Positions 11,977 through 23,491 of a DNA stretch of 64,000 nt are shown piece after piece. How positions within the stretch are numbered: the first letter of the stretch is position 1; each line of letters starts with the position of its first letter. Source of the stretch: Aaosphaeria pasadenensis (lineage: Eukaryota > Ascomycota > Dothideomycetes > Pleosporales); the NCBI GenBank assembly GCA_022813625.1, contig JAKLMB010000028.1, positions 372,001 through 436,000 of the forward strand, written 5' to 3'. Position numbers and translations under genes: made by a program. A model generated the notes under the pieces. The model saw only the letters and a list, made by a program, of their open reading frames with translations, searched no databases and had not been told where the DNA came from.

Positions 11977-14474
11977 CTAGTAGCGATAGCTCACTCGCCG
12001 TGGTTCTGCACCGCCGTACAGATCCCCTGGTGCATCGATCAATCCCTCCATTGCTGGCTCTTCCACATATCGTAGGCCAACTGGGGCGGGAACCCGTGCC
12101 GGCGCAGCGTATGTGAAACGTCGATCATCATACGGCTCTTGAATGACGCTGACCTCACGATAACGGGGTGCTGCGACTCCCATGAACCCGGGTTGCACGC
12201 TCTCATGTCGCGTAGGTGCATACTCGAGCGGCTCCCGTCGTACGCCTTCAGGGCGCATGCTGTACGCTCGCGAAGGCATGTACTCGCGCGGTGGTCCCAT
12301 CTCTTCATACTGCACAATGGGACGTCGCTCAACTACCTCCACAGGGCGATGTGAGGCTTCACGCATGCGGTAAGATCGGGGTTCCAGTGGTTCGGCATCC
12401 GATGCCTCAACATATCTCCGAGGTGGGGGTGGGGGCATTCTATGCACCTGTTCCTCTCCATAAATGTCCTGTCGAATGGGGGCGCGCACGGTGGGTTCGC
12501 GGGTTGCTGCGCGTTCGTAGAAGGGTTCGGCTTCCATTCGCCTGGTGGGCGGAGCTGCAGACTCCCTTATGTCAACTGGCGCAGCATAATACTTGTTGCC
12601 ATACTGATCAACCACGATCTTGCGAGGAGGGGGTGGAGCCATGGTACTTGGTGATTGTGGTCCCGATAGGTATTCGTGAATGGGCGACCTTGAATGTTCC
12701 CGCACATAGCGCGGTGCCGCCGATGGCCGAGCTGACACTTCTCGGTACAAATGTTCCACGGGGCGCTCTGCAAATGCGTGCGATGCCGCGCGGATTTGAT
12801 GGGATTCTGGTACCGGATGCTGCTCTCCTAAAGGTGAATATGGTCGTCGAGCATACTGAAGGCTGGCCACGCGCCGAAGATCTTGATCGTCCCGTCGCTG
12901 GGGCACACGAATGACTGTTGGAGAAGGTGGTTCCTCTTGAGCTCGGTAGAATCGTGGTGATTGGTCTCCATCTCTGTAGTAGATAGGTTGTGGTCTTCCA
13001 TCGTTGGGTGAAGTCGCCTCCACGTTCGGTGCGGGTTGTAAAGCCCTGCGCTTGCTAGGTTGTGAGTCGGAATAACTGGCGAAGGGAGGGGGAGACTGTG
13101 GCTCTTCTTTAATGTAGGGTTCTGGGGAACGAACTACACGCTTATTTGCCTGTTGTCGACGCTTCTCCTCCCGCCGTTCATCCCTCCTCCGCTTGCGTGA
13201 ATTCTGGATAGGAGCGGGATTCCCTGACGGGCTCTGTTGCCTAGATGATCTTCTCAATGCATCAGTATGCTATTTCTCGACATGATACCCCATGGTATTT
13301 GTAGTCGAAGAGCTCGATCCTCGTATAGGTCGATGGTGGTAATCGAGCTTCTTGAGACCTACACATTGAAGTTTTCGTGAAAGGGAAAGTGTTCAAGGAA
13401 ATGGCAGAAGGGATGAAAGGAGGATGGCAGAAGGATGGCAGAAGGGATAGAAGGTGAATGGCAGATAGGAAAGAATTATGTGTTGCCTTACCCGTTGGAA
13501 TTACCGTTATTTGGAGCGCGATCGCGTCGTCCACGGTTTGGTTGACTTGGCCCGACATCAGCAGGTGGTGGAGAATAATCAGACTCTTCCTGATCCTCGT
13601 GCAACCTAGTGGGTGGTTCAGGCTCATACAGCTCAATATCATCCATAGGCTCATAAGGCTCGTCATCTAGGTCGATCACAGCAGGCTGGGCTACTCTAGT
13701 GATTTTGGGGGGCTTGGGATTCACTGCTGTCAGTTCGGCACCTTTGGCAGAGCGCTGGGCCTGTGAAGTGGAGTTTTCGGCTACATCAGCATCTGATACT
13801 TTGTTATCAGCCTCCTCTGATGACCAGCTGTTAGCCTTGCTAGAGTAGTAAGAGTTCTCGTCGAACGATTCGCTACCTTCGCGATTCTGAACTACAGGCA
13901 AACCAGAGATCGGCTTCACCAGAGCTTGCGCCTTGGCCAAGATACTCTCGACATCAAGCGCAGCACGATCCTCTGCCAGTGTGTCATTGCCACGTCCTCG
14001 TCTGTCAAATTGGTCTTTCAGCAAGCGTTCGATCTGTTGTCGCTTGAGCTGCAGCTCAGCCCTGATCAGATGTTCAGACTTTGTGAGCAACACCGGGTCA
14101 ATACCAGACGAAGTATGCTTTGCAGGAAAAGGTCGAGGGGCATGGTGGGAAGGTGGGTTGTAGTCGTTGGGAATGTGATGAGCCTGCACCGAGTTTTCAG
14201 GGCGAGCAGGGAGTGGATGTACAAATGCGCTCCCGTTGGGAATGCCGTTGGCGGTGGGCGGTTTGGCGGCGACAGGTGGAGTCTTCTGGGTGGGACGAGG
14301 TACAACCTGTTCTAGTACACTGGTTGGGAGTTTGATGCGCGGATGTTTGCCCGCATAGACTTCATCGCGAAGTTGAAGGAGCTTATCGAGAAACGCCGCT
14401 TCGCGCAAGAAGTCGGGATGTAAAGGTGCGTTGCCATTCAGAAACGGCGCGGAAGCCGCAGTTGAAGACGACAT
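11977..14474 (-). CDS. Uncharacterised Pro/Arg-rich disordered protein
   Basis: No function recognised. The model has two exons, 14474-13492 and 13252-11977, and about 752 residues. The 239-nt intron starts GTAAGG; its acceptor is uncertain (TTGAG at 13253 or TTGAGAAG three bases on keeps frame). The N-terminal 50 residues look helical (FLREAAFLDKLLQLRDEVYAGKHPRIKLP) and may be the only folded part. A coiled-coil-like stretch LIRAELQLKRQQIERLLKDQF lies near residue 145-165. Then come acidic and basic low-complexity segments, a KRRRDERREEKRRQQANKR nuclear-localisation-like patch, and many Arg-Pro-Tyr-Glu motifs. One conserved-looking island is PPRKIVVDQYGNKYYAAP. The start may lie slightly upstream in a further exon. 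Probably nuclear, by composition only. Confidence 0.65.
13399..13470. repeat. Intronic minisatellite, about 11-12-bp unit
   Basis: About five imperfect copies of ATGGCAGAAGG(G) separated by GATAGAAGG-type spacers lie inside the single intron of the disordered-protein gene. On the sense strand the tract is pyrimidine-rich (CCTTCTGCCAT). Confidence 0.75.
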
Positions 14475-14890
14475 TGGTCGCTGCGACAGCGCGTCGACTA
14501 CTTGTCGCGGGAAACCTAAGGTCAGTAATACAGCGGATGAACACACTGGTCAATCATGAACATGGAGCTCTACAAAATACAAATGCAACTCATGTCGAGG
14601 GAGACGTCGAGATCGTGAAAAGAAGGGGTTGGATCCCAAGTGTTGTGTTGTAACTTGTGCCGAAGAAGCGCGCGCGTTAGTCTCCACGCCAAGGCGCTAG
14701 CCAAAAATGCTCCAATGCCCGCAATAACAGTGACGACTGCAGTCTTTGTACCATGTTTCGGTCACTTCAGAGGGGACCATTATTTAGACATTGCCATACT
14801 CGTACATTCATTCCTAAGTCACCGTCGCCTTCTTTCTGGCCAATCCCCTCGTCTCTAAGAGCGCGTCTGGAAATTCGCAATATAGTAAAC
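14475..14890. promoter_or_regulatory. Shared divergent promoter
   Basis: The 416 bp separate the start codons of the disordered-protein gene (-) and the SDT1-type nucleotidase (+), so both promoters must overlap here. I see no clear TATA box. Confidence 0.6.
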
Positions 14891-15818
14891 ATGGCAGAGA
14901 ACGGAGAGAAGCCCGTTTTTTTCTTTGATATTGACAATTGTGTATGTTTAACAACTGAAAAATTTGTATCTGGAAACTGGTAACTGATATATCGTAGCTA
15001 TATCCAAAAAGTTCGTTGCCAAAATTGAACCCTCAAGACAATATCTCTGACTCATCTGGCAGGTACCAATATCCAGCATATGATGTCTGATCTCATAGGT
15101 AAGGCTTGTCAATTCTGAGAAAAGTGCATAGAATGTTTCTGATGGTCCAATGTTCACAGACAAATACTTTGAGGATCACCTATCTCTGTCAACGGCGGAC
15201 GCCAATGCTCTCCACCTAAAATACTACAAAGAGTATGGTCTTGCCATTGAAGGCTTGGTCCGCCATCACAAGGTCGATGCGCTTGAATACAACACCAAAG
15301 TCGACGATGCATTGCCTCTGGAAGAAGTCATCAAGCCTAATCCTGAACTTCGCAAACTACTGGAAGATATCGACAAGAGTAAAGTGCGCATGTGGCTCTT
15401 CACCAATGCATACATCACTCATGGAAAGCGTGTGGTCAAACTGCTCGGGATCGATGACCTTTTTGAAGGAATTACTTACTGCGACTATGGCTCTGAGAAA
15501 TTCTACTGCAAACCTCACAAGGAGATGTTTGAAAAGGCAATGGCGGAGGCAGGCGTCAAAACCAACGATAAGTGCTATTTTGTCGGTAAGTACCAATGGT
15601 TCAAGCCTAATACAGGTGAATTAAACGTTCTCTAGCATACTGACGGTTTTTTAGACGATTCATATATAAACACTAAAGCTGCAACGGAGCGCGGATGGCA
15701 CACGGCTCATTTACTCGACCCAGCTGACCCTGAACCCCTTCACAGAGTTTCACAGTATCAAATTCGAAGCCATGAGGAGCTACGTACTATTTTCCCAGAA
15801 GTTTTCAAGAGCTCTTAA
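14891..15818 (+). CDS. SDT1/PHM8-type pyrimidine 5'-nucleotidase (HAD family)
   Basis: HAD-superfamily phosphatase that dephosphorylates pyrimidine nucleotides or related compounds (yeast SDT1/PHM8 family). Five exons: 14891-14941, 14998-15010, 15063-15098, 15160-15585 and 15655-15818, totalling 690 nt and 229 residues in perfect frame. Exon 2 is only 13 nt and exon 3 only 36 nt. Together they rebuild the conserved sequence DIDNCLYPKS. Motif I nucleophile and acid are Asp13 and Asp15. Motif II is in MWLFTNAYITHGKRV, motif III Lys in YCKPHKEMF, and motif IV is VDDSYIN. The start at MAENGEK matches the family. An upstream in-frame Met at 14753 would add 46 Arg/Pro-rich residues, possibly a mitochondrial form. 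Head-to-head with the disordered-protein gene. Confidence 0.88.
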
Positions 15819-16246
15819 GCATATAGACGTTGCATATTTCTTATGCAGCGCTTCTTCATCCTTCTTTTTGACTGATGACTCATGCAGTCATCCCCGCGAA
15901 ACGACTTGTAGATGCCACTTCGCAACGTATACATAGCTAGACGACTTCAACAAGTCAGCACGTTATAGAGAGCCTTGTAAGCTCCGGAATTAATGATACG
16001 AATTCAACACTGTCAAGATGCAGTCTCGAGTTTCGATTCCCTCAGTGATTGGACGTGCCATTTGGGTCAGCCCTATATCTCTTGGCCCTATCGTCCGGCC
16101 AGGTCTGGCCTGACTGCCTATCGATAACATTCCAGCTTGAACCCCATACCTAGCTACTCCACAAACAACAACACTGCGATGATCACCATTCCTCTCTAAA
16201 CTACACCCCATATCTAGATCTATTCAACGCCCAGCGCAACCCCTCA
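15819..16246. other. Intergenic stretch, nucleotidase 3' end to peptidase promoter
   Basis: Tandem arrangement of two plus-strand genes. No further element recognised. Confidence 0.5.
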
Positions 16247-17083
16247 ATGTCTTCTTCAGCAACACCTACCTACTTCCAAACGATGTCACCAGTCCCTCAT
16301 CCCCCTCAACCCTCCTCCTTACCACCATCCTCCGCCCCCACCGAACCCCAACCCCAACCCCAACAAATCCCCCAACACTACAATCGTCCTCACGCAAAAC
16401 CCGCCCGCAAACCCATTCTCCGCCTCGAACTCCGCGACCTCTCCTCCCCAGGCACGCAATCCTTCCTCCGCCTCCTCCACGCCTCGACGGCTCTCCAAGA
16501 AGCCGTCGACACCGTCCTGCACTGTCTCTACGCCCACCGCCCAGCCCACTGCATCCCACCCACCCGCTCCGTGACGCTCATCCTCCGCAGCATGGGCGGC
16601 GTGGCCTACACTACGGGCCTAGACATCGACGACGACCACAAGGAAATCCACTTCTCGACCGACTACATCGAGAGCATTCCCGAGGGGAAGCTGAAAGAGG
16701 AGATGCGCGGCGTCATCGTGCACGAGATGGTGCATTGCTGGCAGTGGAACGCGCTTGGTACGGCGCCGGGGGGACTCATCGAGGGGATTGCGGATTGGGT
16801 TCGTCTGAAGGCTGGGTTGGGCCCTCCGCACTGGAGGAGACACGCGGATGGGAATTGGGATTCGGGATATGAGCGCACGGGTTACTTTCTGGAGTGGTTA
16901 GAGGGGAAGTATGGGGAGGATGTTGTGAGGAGGATCAATGAGGAGTTGCAGCATTGTAGGTATGAGGAGGAGGATTTCTGGTCGAAGTGTTGTGGCAAGC
17001 ATGTCAAGTCGCTCTGGGAAGAGTACAGAGAGTCGCTCGGTGGTGGAAAGGATGGAAATGACACAGATGGTCCCGCGGAGTAG
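16247..17083 (+). CDS. Basic-secretory-protein (BSP) family putative metallopeptidase
   Basis: Intronless, 278 residues. From about residue 55 to 250 it matches the plant/bacterial/fungal BSP family (peptidase-like). The zincin helix VIVHEMVHCWQ, near residue 162-172, supplies the HExxH zinc ligands, and GLIEGIADWVR about 20 residues later would supply the third ligand region. The C-terminal part has GYFLEWLEGKYGEDVVRRIN, another family landmark. The first 45 residues are Pro/Gln/Ser-rich with no hydrophobic core, so no signal peptide is visible although plant relatives are secreted. Catalysis is an inference from the motif; the substrate is unknown. The coding region is strongly C-rich at third positions in its first half. 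Confidence 0.83.
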   Translation: MSSSATPTYFQTMSPVPHPPQPSSLPPSSAPTEPQPQPQQIPQHYNRPHAKPARKPILRLELRDLSSPGTQSFLRLLHASTALQEAVDTVLHCLYAHRPAHCIPPTRSVTLILRSMGGVAYTTGLDIDDDHKEIHFSTDYIESIPEGKLKEEMRGVIVHEMVHCWQWNALGTAPGGLIEGIADWVRLKAGLGPPHWRRHADGNWDSGYERTGYFLEWLEGKYGEDVVRRINEELQHCRYEEEDFWSKCCGKHVKSLWEEYRESLGGGKDGNDTDGPAE

Positions 17084-18655
17084 ACATAAGCAAATCGTTA
17101 CACGTAACGGCCATCTGATCAAGTGACGATCATCAGTGGAACTGTCAGCTCGAGGCCGTCAGTTCCCAGGTGCCAGTCTTATCTGGGGCTGAAGGATGGA
17201 AGTGTTCCTGTATCATCAGACGATGGAGTGGCATGCATATTGTAACATGCACGTTCGCCCAAGGTTGATTCCAAGGCAGAGGTTCCGAACTCCCCCACCT
17301 CACCGGAAAATATCTATTTGCAGAAACAACCACTGCTTTGGAGACTGCTTGTCCTTGTCGAAGGACGTTGCAGACAACATGCTTCAACGCTGCAATGTAG
17401 TGCCTGGTCAACGAGGAAGCAACCGTAGTGCATACATGCAGTGCTGGAAGTTGAAAAGCCTAGCCTCCCGTGCGATCGGCCTCTTATCTCAAAATGAAGG
17501 ACAGTCCTCTTTCCGTAGATTACCGAGGGCGCTGCACCGGCCCGAGTAAGCCTCGCATCCAGTTCAACGAACGCAATGCGGCCCTTCCTCTAGCCTTATA
17601 ACTCTTGGCCTCAATCCCGGGGTATAACTTCCGCAAGGAGTGGTTGTAGCGTGGGACACAATTCCAGTTAAATAAGTCGGTCACCATGTGGTCGCTCAGC
17701 CTCATAAGACTTCGTTTATTTGCAATCTGGATTTTCTTTGTGCTCAGCCCTACATTTTGTGCTTGTGCTTGAGCTATTGCTTGCGCGTCGCGCGGCTTTG
17801 CTTCCTTGTTCGCACGAGCGAATATACCGGTGAACGTGGTTGTGACCGTAAGACGATGGACAGGCTCGGCTGATTGGTTCAACGGGTTCCCCATCCATCT
17901 CGCTGTCTAGTATGGATGGAGGGAAGCGAGAAGGATCACGCGAAAGCGTGTGCCAACCAGCACCAGGGCTTTTGTTTTTTCAATTGTCATATTGGCCCCC
18001 AAAAGTCCTTGCGTCGCCGTTCAATGCCATGTGTGATTTCCCTTTGGGGCATACTTAACGGTGTCTCGGCCTTGTGCAACGGAACCATCAGTGACTGTTT
18101 GTGGAAAGACGTGGAGCTTGTTGGTTTCGTTTAAATTGCTGACGGTTATAATTTGTCTGCATTGATCCACTATTTGGATGATGGAGCGTCAGCATCAATT
18201 ACATAGTCGATGGGGTGAGATTGGTTGGTTGTGATAATGAATGGACTGTGCACTCATGACAAACTGTGAGATTACAAGTCTGTCGTAGAACCTGAAGGAT
18301 ATTTGCCAATACAGGAAGGGAATGCGAGTTTTGATCCGTCTTCGCCACAGTTCGCGTAGTAAGTGGAAGTAAGAGGCAATGATTGAACAGGTGGGGCGTG
18401 GACCGATTGAAAACTATGTAAGAGAACATTAGGGGTTTTGTACCTTCCAAGAACAGAAAGAATAGAAGGAAATAGAAAATTTAAAGCAAAATTCCCAGAA
18501 ACGAAATCAAATCGAGATATTGTAAATGCAAACCCATATTTCCCGCTAAAACGCTTTCACTCAAAGTACTGTACTATTATTTATATATAATCCTTGTGGA
18601 GGGAGACCCGACGGTTGGTCGATAAAGGTCCTCTAGCCGTGTAATGTCTATTGGT
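17084..18655. other. Convergent intergenic stretch of 1.6 kb
   Basis: Lies between the 3' ends of the BSP gene (+) and the Myb gene (-). The 124-codon minus-strand frame at 17520-17894 has no family signature. The last 200 bases are AT-rich, as expected for the Myb 3' UTR. No gene called. Confidence 0.55.
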
Positions 18656-20359
18656 TCAATGTCTGTAAAAAGAGCGATCGGGATGCGCGTCGTATCGTTC
18701 AAACCGCGCAGCAGACGGACCAGCTCCGTCCGGTTGATAAAATGGAGCGGTGCGGGGACCTTGCGATGAGCCCATTGACCGTGTCGTGGAATTGTACGAT
18801 TGGTTGAAGTTCATCGCCGGTGGAAGTGTCGTTGAATTGTCGTATGCATTTGGGAGATTGCCGTAAGGACTGTATTGGGCCTCGGGTGCGTGCGCGTATG
18901 GGTCAACGAAAGGGTGAGTCATGGTAGGAGGATTTGTGGGCGAAGCCGAAGACCAATTCCAGGGGCCGACGTTTGCATTTGTAACCTGAGTGGGGGGATA
19001 GTATATGGATGACGGGCTTTGTAATAGGTTATTTGACACGTAGGGATTTGGAGCTGACCATGCTGCCGCCGAAGGTGGATTCATGATGGGCCAGGTTGGA
19101 GGAGATTCCGGAGTAGAGACCTGGGTCCGCGGTGTACGTATCACATCGTAAGAACTTGTAGCGATAGATTGGCTTTCATCGTCAGTTGGCATATCATCGA
19201 CAAACCCTTGAGGTGATGCAGGATCTGATGTAGTAGGTCCTTCCGATAGAGAAATGCCTTGGTTTTGGTAGCGACGGAGCAGTACCGTGTATCTGGGAGT
19301 GAAGTGAGCACATGAAAGAGAACAGACAGTTCACAAGGGCAAGATACCGATTCTTGATCGAGTTCTTAGAACGCCGAGGAAAGTAGTAGCGGTTGATATC
19401 CTTCCAATGCCGTCCAAACTTTTGCACAGCTTGGATCAATTGATCGTCCTGTTGTCGATGATTTTAGCAAAGTAGTTGGAGCTGGTAATCGAGCACGCTC
19501 ATACCTCAGACTCTCGCCACTCGCTGCGATCAATATACGGCGCAAGAGATTGAGACCACCGCTTTGAGCACTCTGGAGTCTCATTAGTCTCATGACATCA
19601 ATGGGAAAGCGGCCTACGGACGGTCTGCAGATCTTGATGCGACCACATCTGCAACCTGTCAAAACAGTCAGTATCAGACTATCATCATCGGAATCCTGTA
19701 TTATTACCAGCGTCCATTTCTGTCCATAGCGCTCGATTCCCTCCTCTAAGAGAGTGTCTTCACTTTTGGACCATTGCCCCTTCTTCAAGGTTCCTACGAC
19801 TGAGTTTTTCCATCTTTTGCGACAGTCTTTGTTCGAGCGTCCGGGCAGACTTTCTGCTACGCGGATCCTTTAGGTAGAGACGGTCAGCGTATTGTTGAGA
19901 ATCTAGTTATTTGACCAGAATATTTTGTCCATAAGTAGGAGTGCTGTTAGAGCCAGGTCTACAGTTGGCCACTCAACCTAGAAAGTCGTCCACATCTAGG
20001 TATCTACGACCATCCAGAGGGAAAGAGAACGTACCAATCTTTGGCTTCTCCGTCGCTTCCTAAACGTAGATTAGCTTTTGTTTTAATATCAATGAGCGGA
20101 CGTCTAGATGTATCAGGATAGATGTGCTTTCAAAAACCTCGCAAATATGGCGCACAGCCTTCTCAGACACTGAGCTGACAACGCAACCGGAGGCGCCAAA
20201 AACAGAAACCCAAAGACAGAACTATTCTTCCAATGCTCCAAACAATCATGCGAACTTACTTTGCTGCTGTTCAACCTCTTCTCGAAGTATCTGGTCCTCA
20301 GCTGCGGTCCACTTGCGAGGTTGCCGAGCCTGGCTGGTCTTTGGGGATTCCGACAACAT
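18656..20359 (-). CDS. Three-repeat Myb-like DNA-binding protein
   Basis: Probable nuclear transcription factor. Seven exons (20359-20260, 20059-20035, 19867-19708, 19655-19622, 19572-19505, 19448-19348, 19292-18656) total 1,125 nt and 374 residues in frame. Exons 2 and 4 are only 25 and 34 nt. Repeat 1 (about residues 14-65) has RKWTAAEDQIL and ends SNKDCRKRWKN. Repeat 2 (about 66-120) has KKGQWSKSEDTLL, ends SADQCSKRWSQ, and keeps its spaced Trp residues. Repeat 3 (about 121-165) has EWRESEDDQLIQAVQKFG and ends SKNSIKNRY. The rest is Ser/Pro/Asn/Tyr-rich, resembling an activation domain. c-Myb/Bas1-like in layout; the regulated genes are unknown. The 167-nt intron 2 is the longest. Confidence 0.83.
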
Positions 20360-22809
20360 TGCCTTTGATATAGCAAAGTGATAAGTGAATGTTCAATCAC
20401 AGTGGTTCAGGCCTGACGGTCATGAACAGTGCAGGAATGCTCGCTTAATACTATGATAAGTGTTCGTGAACTGTGAGTGCAAACAGAACTTGGTCGTAAG
20501 AGGCCCGGCGATGCTTTGAGTTAAGTGTCAAAGCACGGAGAGGGACCATGCCACTTGGAGACCATGTGCAGGCTCCAGTGAGCCATTGACCTGCGAGAGA
20601 TTGACTTGGCGGCGATGGCTCCATGACTGCTTATGCCTTTCACTGGTCGGAGGATACCTGACCAATACCGGACACAGCAGCATTATAACATCGATGCGTA
20701 CCATTGAGGCTTCGCACTGTGCAGACATGCAGCTTCGGCGGTGGGATCCAATTTTGCGTCATACAGAAGTAGATTCCAAAGATCAACCTTCACACACGAT
20801 GTCTCTACGATTACATAGAGCGGTAGGGCTGCATGCGAGCGTACCGTCCACACACACCGCTTCGCATCGGGCAAGCAGATGCCGCACATGCCCATGTTCT
20901 ATGAATAAATAAGCTTATTGCTCCAAAGAAGAGCAACTTCAGCTAGCCCCAATAATTGCACAACTGGGATTAGGACCTGTCCTATTGTGTGGTGGTGGAC
21001 AGGAGCCCTGTACTGGGTTGCATCGTCGCGGGTTTAAATGAACTTGGTCTGGAATTAATTCTTGAGCAACATCATTTTTTCAAACAGTTGTATTAGGGGC
21101 GACTGACCGAAGGAATGGCGAATGTGGTTCGCCTGAGAAAAGATTAACAGGGCTGAGCGAACTCAGCAAGCAATCTATGTGCCTGCAGTTGCGAGACTAG
21201 CAATACGTGGTGGTTCGGGCCGAGGTGAGTAAGAGTGCTGGGATTGGAGGGAGCTTCATGCACCATTGCAACCACAGACGAGAAGGCGTCCAGGCAGGAG
21301 AGACAAGGCATTCAGCTCCGATTTGGGTCGCATGCTCGTGGGGCCAGCTGTGTGCTCAGCATCGTTGACCGGCCTCTAGAAGGGAATGGAACATCCAAGA
21401 AAAATCCTCCGCACACCACGCTGCAATACCGGTCTGGAGAAGAGCCCAACGGCTCAATCTCAACTTGGTCCCATCATCCAGAATGAGCGGGATACCGACT
21501 CACAGGTCTCTGCTTCGGAAACACCCATAACCCACGCGTGTGACGTAGGATAGTCATCGACGCCGGGTGCGATTGCCCGCTACGGTCGCACACTGTCTGA
21601 CACAGGTAAGCTGAATCGATATTCCTCCGTGCATTGGGCGGTATAGGAAAGTTCTCGCGATATCATATTTGATAAAATGATGGTACATGGAGGGTTCAAA
21701 GTCAAGAAGGATGAAGTCAGATCCATGAGCGATGTCGGGTGGTTGCAAAAGAAGTCATTCCAAGGTAAGTGGCCGATCAGCTTAACCTTGCAACGATCTC
21801 CGAAACGGTAAGTCCGATCATGTACAGTTGCTTATTGCAGGTGGACGAGCTGGTTGGCTCGATAGGCTCGAGATATATGTACCTAAAGTTGCAAAGTTAG
21901 TCCGAGTCGGAACAGGCACGCCACTGGTCATGTTGAGCTCAGCAAATCAGTCTGTCTGTGATCAACGCCAGCGTTTCAAGAGGTCGCAGATTTCTTTTAT
22001 CCTATGTAGATTCGGCATCATGCATCTATCTGGGTAAGCACTATGTATGTATGGTGTAGCCAAAGTGGAAAGGACAAAGCCAACCGCAGCGGACGTCATC
22101 AATCTATATCCTATTCGAGTAACCATCGTGATGTCGCAACACATTCAGGTGAAAGATCGCAATGATTGGAAGATGAAAAACGCACAAAAGGCTGGGCAAA
22201 TCCTATTATCCAGTCTTGCCTTTGCATTATTGGATAAGCATGCTCCTAGTAATACATTGTGTAACTGGTGGTGATCCTGTCAGATTCAACCTTAGGTAGA
22301 TACTGAAGATATAGATGATTACCCCATGAGAACATTGAAGCCATTATGCTGATGAGCAACGTGTGATTGGCCGGACTTCAAGGGGTACTGGAGGACCACG
22401 GAAATACAAACCGAATAGACTCCGCCCAGGTGAGGAAGTCATCAAAACCTGCATAAGCATATGTCGGCCCAAGAAGAAAGTAAACGCAATTTTATCGCCT
22501 AATAGTTTGTTTGCGCATTGGATGGGTTCGACCATATCCGCCGCACAGGTGATCTGCGATGCCAGAATGTACAGCATCATGCCGTCTCTGATAGCAGACA
22601 CTGCTATCCTCGATTCGACTACCATCGGGTACAAATATGACAAGTAGTCATGATCCTTAATTGATAGGCATCCTTTGATCGAGGATTGATCACAATGCGC
22701 CTTGGACCGTTGGTTTGTGGGTTGTGACCTCGATGACTAGAAGCTTGTTGATAGCAATGGCGACAATAGTCAACCTCAGAGTGAACTTGTACACGCTCAC
22801 TTGAGACAA
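20360..22809. other. 2.4 kb stretch without a recognisable gene
   Basis: Contains the Myb promoter at the left. Overlapping frames of 80-110 codons on both strands (for example 20586-20912, 21235-21486, 22344-22647) show no domain, no signal peptide and no good splice extension. No terminal repeats or transposase motifs were seen. It may be a decayed region or regulatory space. Confidence 0.5.
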
Positions 22810-23491
22810 CTAGGCATTCCCTACGAGTCTTTTCACTTTCTCCAGCAAAACAGTGCTTTCTTTTCCCAACTTTCTCTTTCCTGGTCCCCCCGCGCGAGCT
22901 TTCGCCATAGTCTTATGAAAACGTTCTCGTTCTGCAATCTTCTTCTTGCGCTCCTTTTCCGCAGCTTCTCGAGCTCTTTGTCGAGCGTCCGCCTCTTCCT
23001 TACGCTTCTGTGCAAGTTCTGTCTCGCGTTTGTACGTTTGTGGACGTGCCCGTTTCCTGCGGCGATCGCCAAGGTTTGTGTCTGGGCCTGGCGATGGAGA
23101 CTTTTCGTCGAGGAGCTTTACGCGATCGGGATGGAGTTCGAGTGTTGGTTCTGGTGCCGACTCGGGGGCTTGATCATCGTCGTGGACTTTCTCCCGCTCG
23201 TCCTCACGCTCGTAGACGGTTTTCGGCTGGGTGTCGGGTTGTTCTCGTGCTTTGAGTTTTGCGTATTCTTTTTTGAGTTTTGCCTTTTGAATGATATCTT
23301 TTTTGATCTTTTGAACTGTACGGACGGAGCTATTACTACATTGTTATATTGCGTATTGGTGTGGAAAACCTACCTTTGCGCTTGTGAGTTCCGTCTGGGA
23401 GATTTGCAGGACCAATGGAGAATCCTTTGCTGCGCTTTTTCACATGGTGCGAGCCCGATGTATCATCCTCGCGGGAACGTTTTGGTGCCAT
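22810..23491 (-). CDS. FYV7: rRNA-processing protein FYV7
   Basis: Small basic nucleolar factor needed for 18S rRNA maturation in yeast. Exons 23491-23374 and 23315-22810 give 207 residues across a 58-nt GTAGGT...TACAG intron. The splice falls inside the family signature: exon 1 ends GPANLPDGTHKRK, and exon 2 opens VQKIKKDIIQKAKLKKEYAK, exactly the conserved FYV7 block. The C-terminal half is a long charged helix (Glu/Arg/Lys-rich, with KRKEEADARQRAREAAEK), typical of the family, ending GGPGKRKLGK...VGNA. Start at MAPKRSRED agrees with relatives. Gene is divergent from the Atos-family gene. Confidence 0.85.

Noticed and set aside
12216..12914. 232-codon plus-strand frame
   Set aside because: Antisense to the Arg/Pro-rich disordered protein; composition mirrors codon bias of that gene.
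16025..16045. GTTTCGATTCC resembling a tRNA T-arm
   Set aside because: Flanking five bases do not pair and no acceptor stem is visible.
17520..17894. 124-codon minus-strand frame
   Set aside because: No domain, no plausible splice partners, sits in a 3'-to-3' gap.
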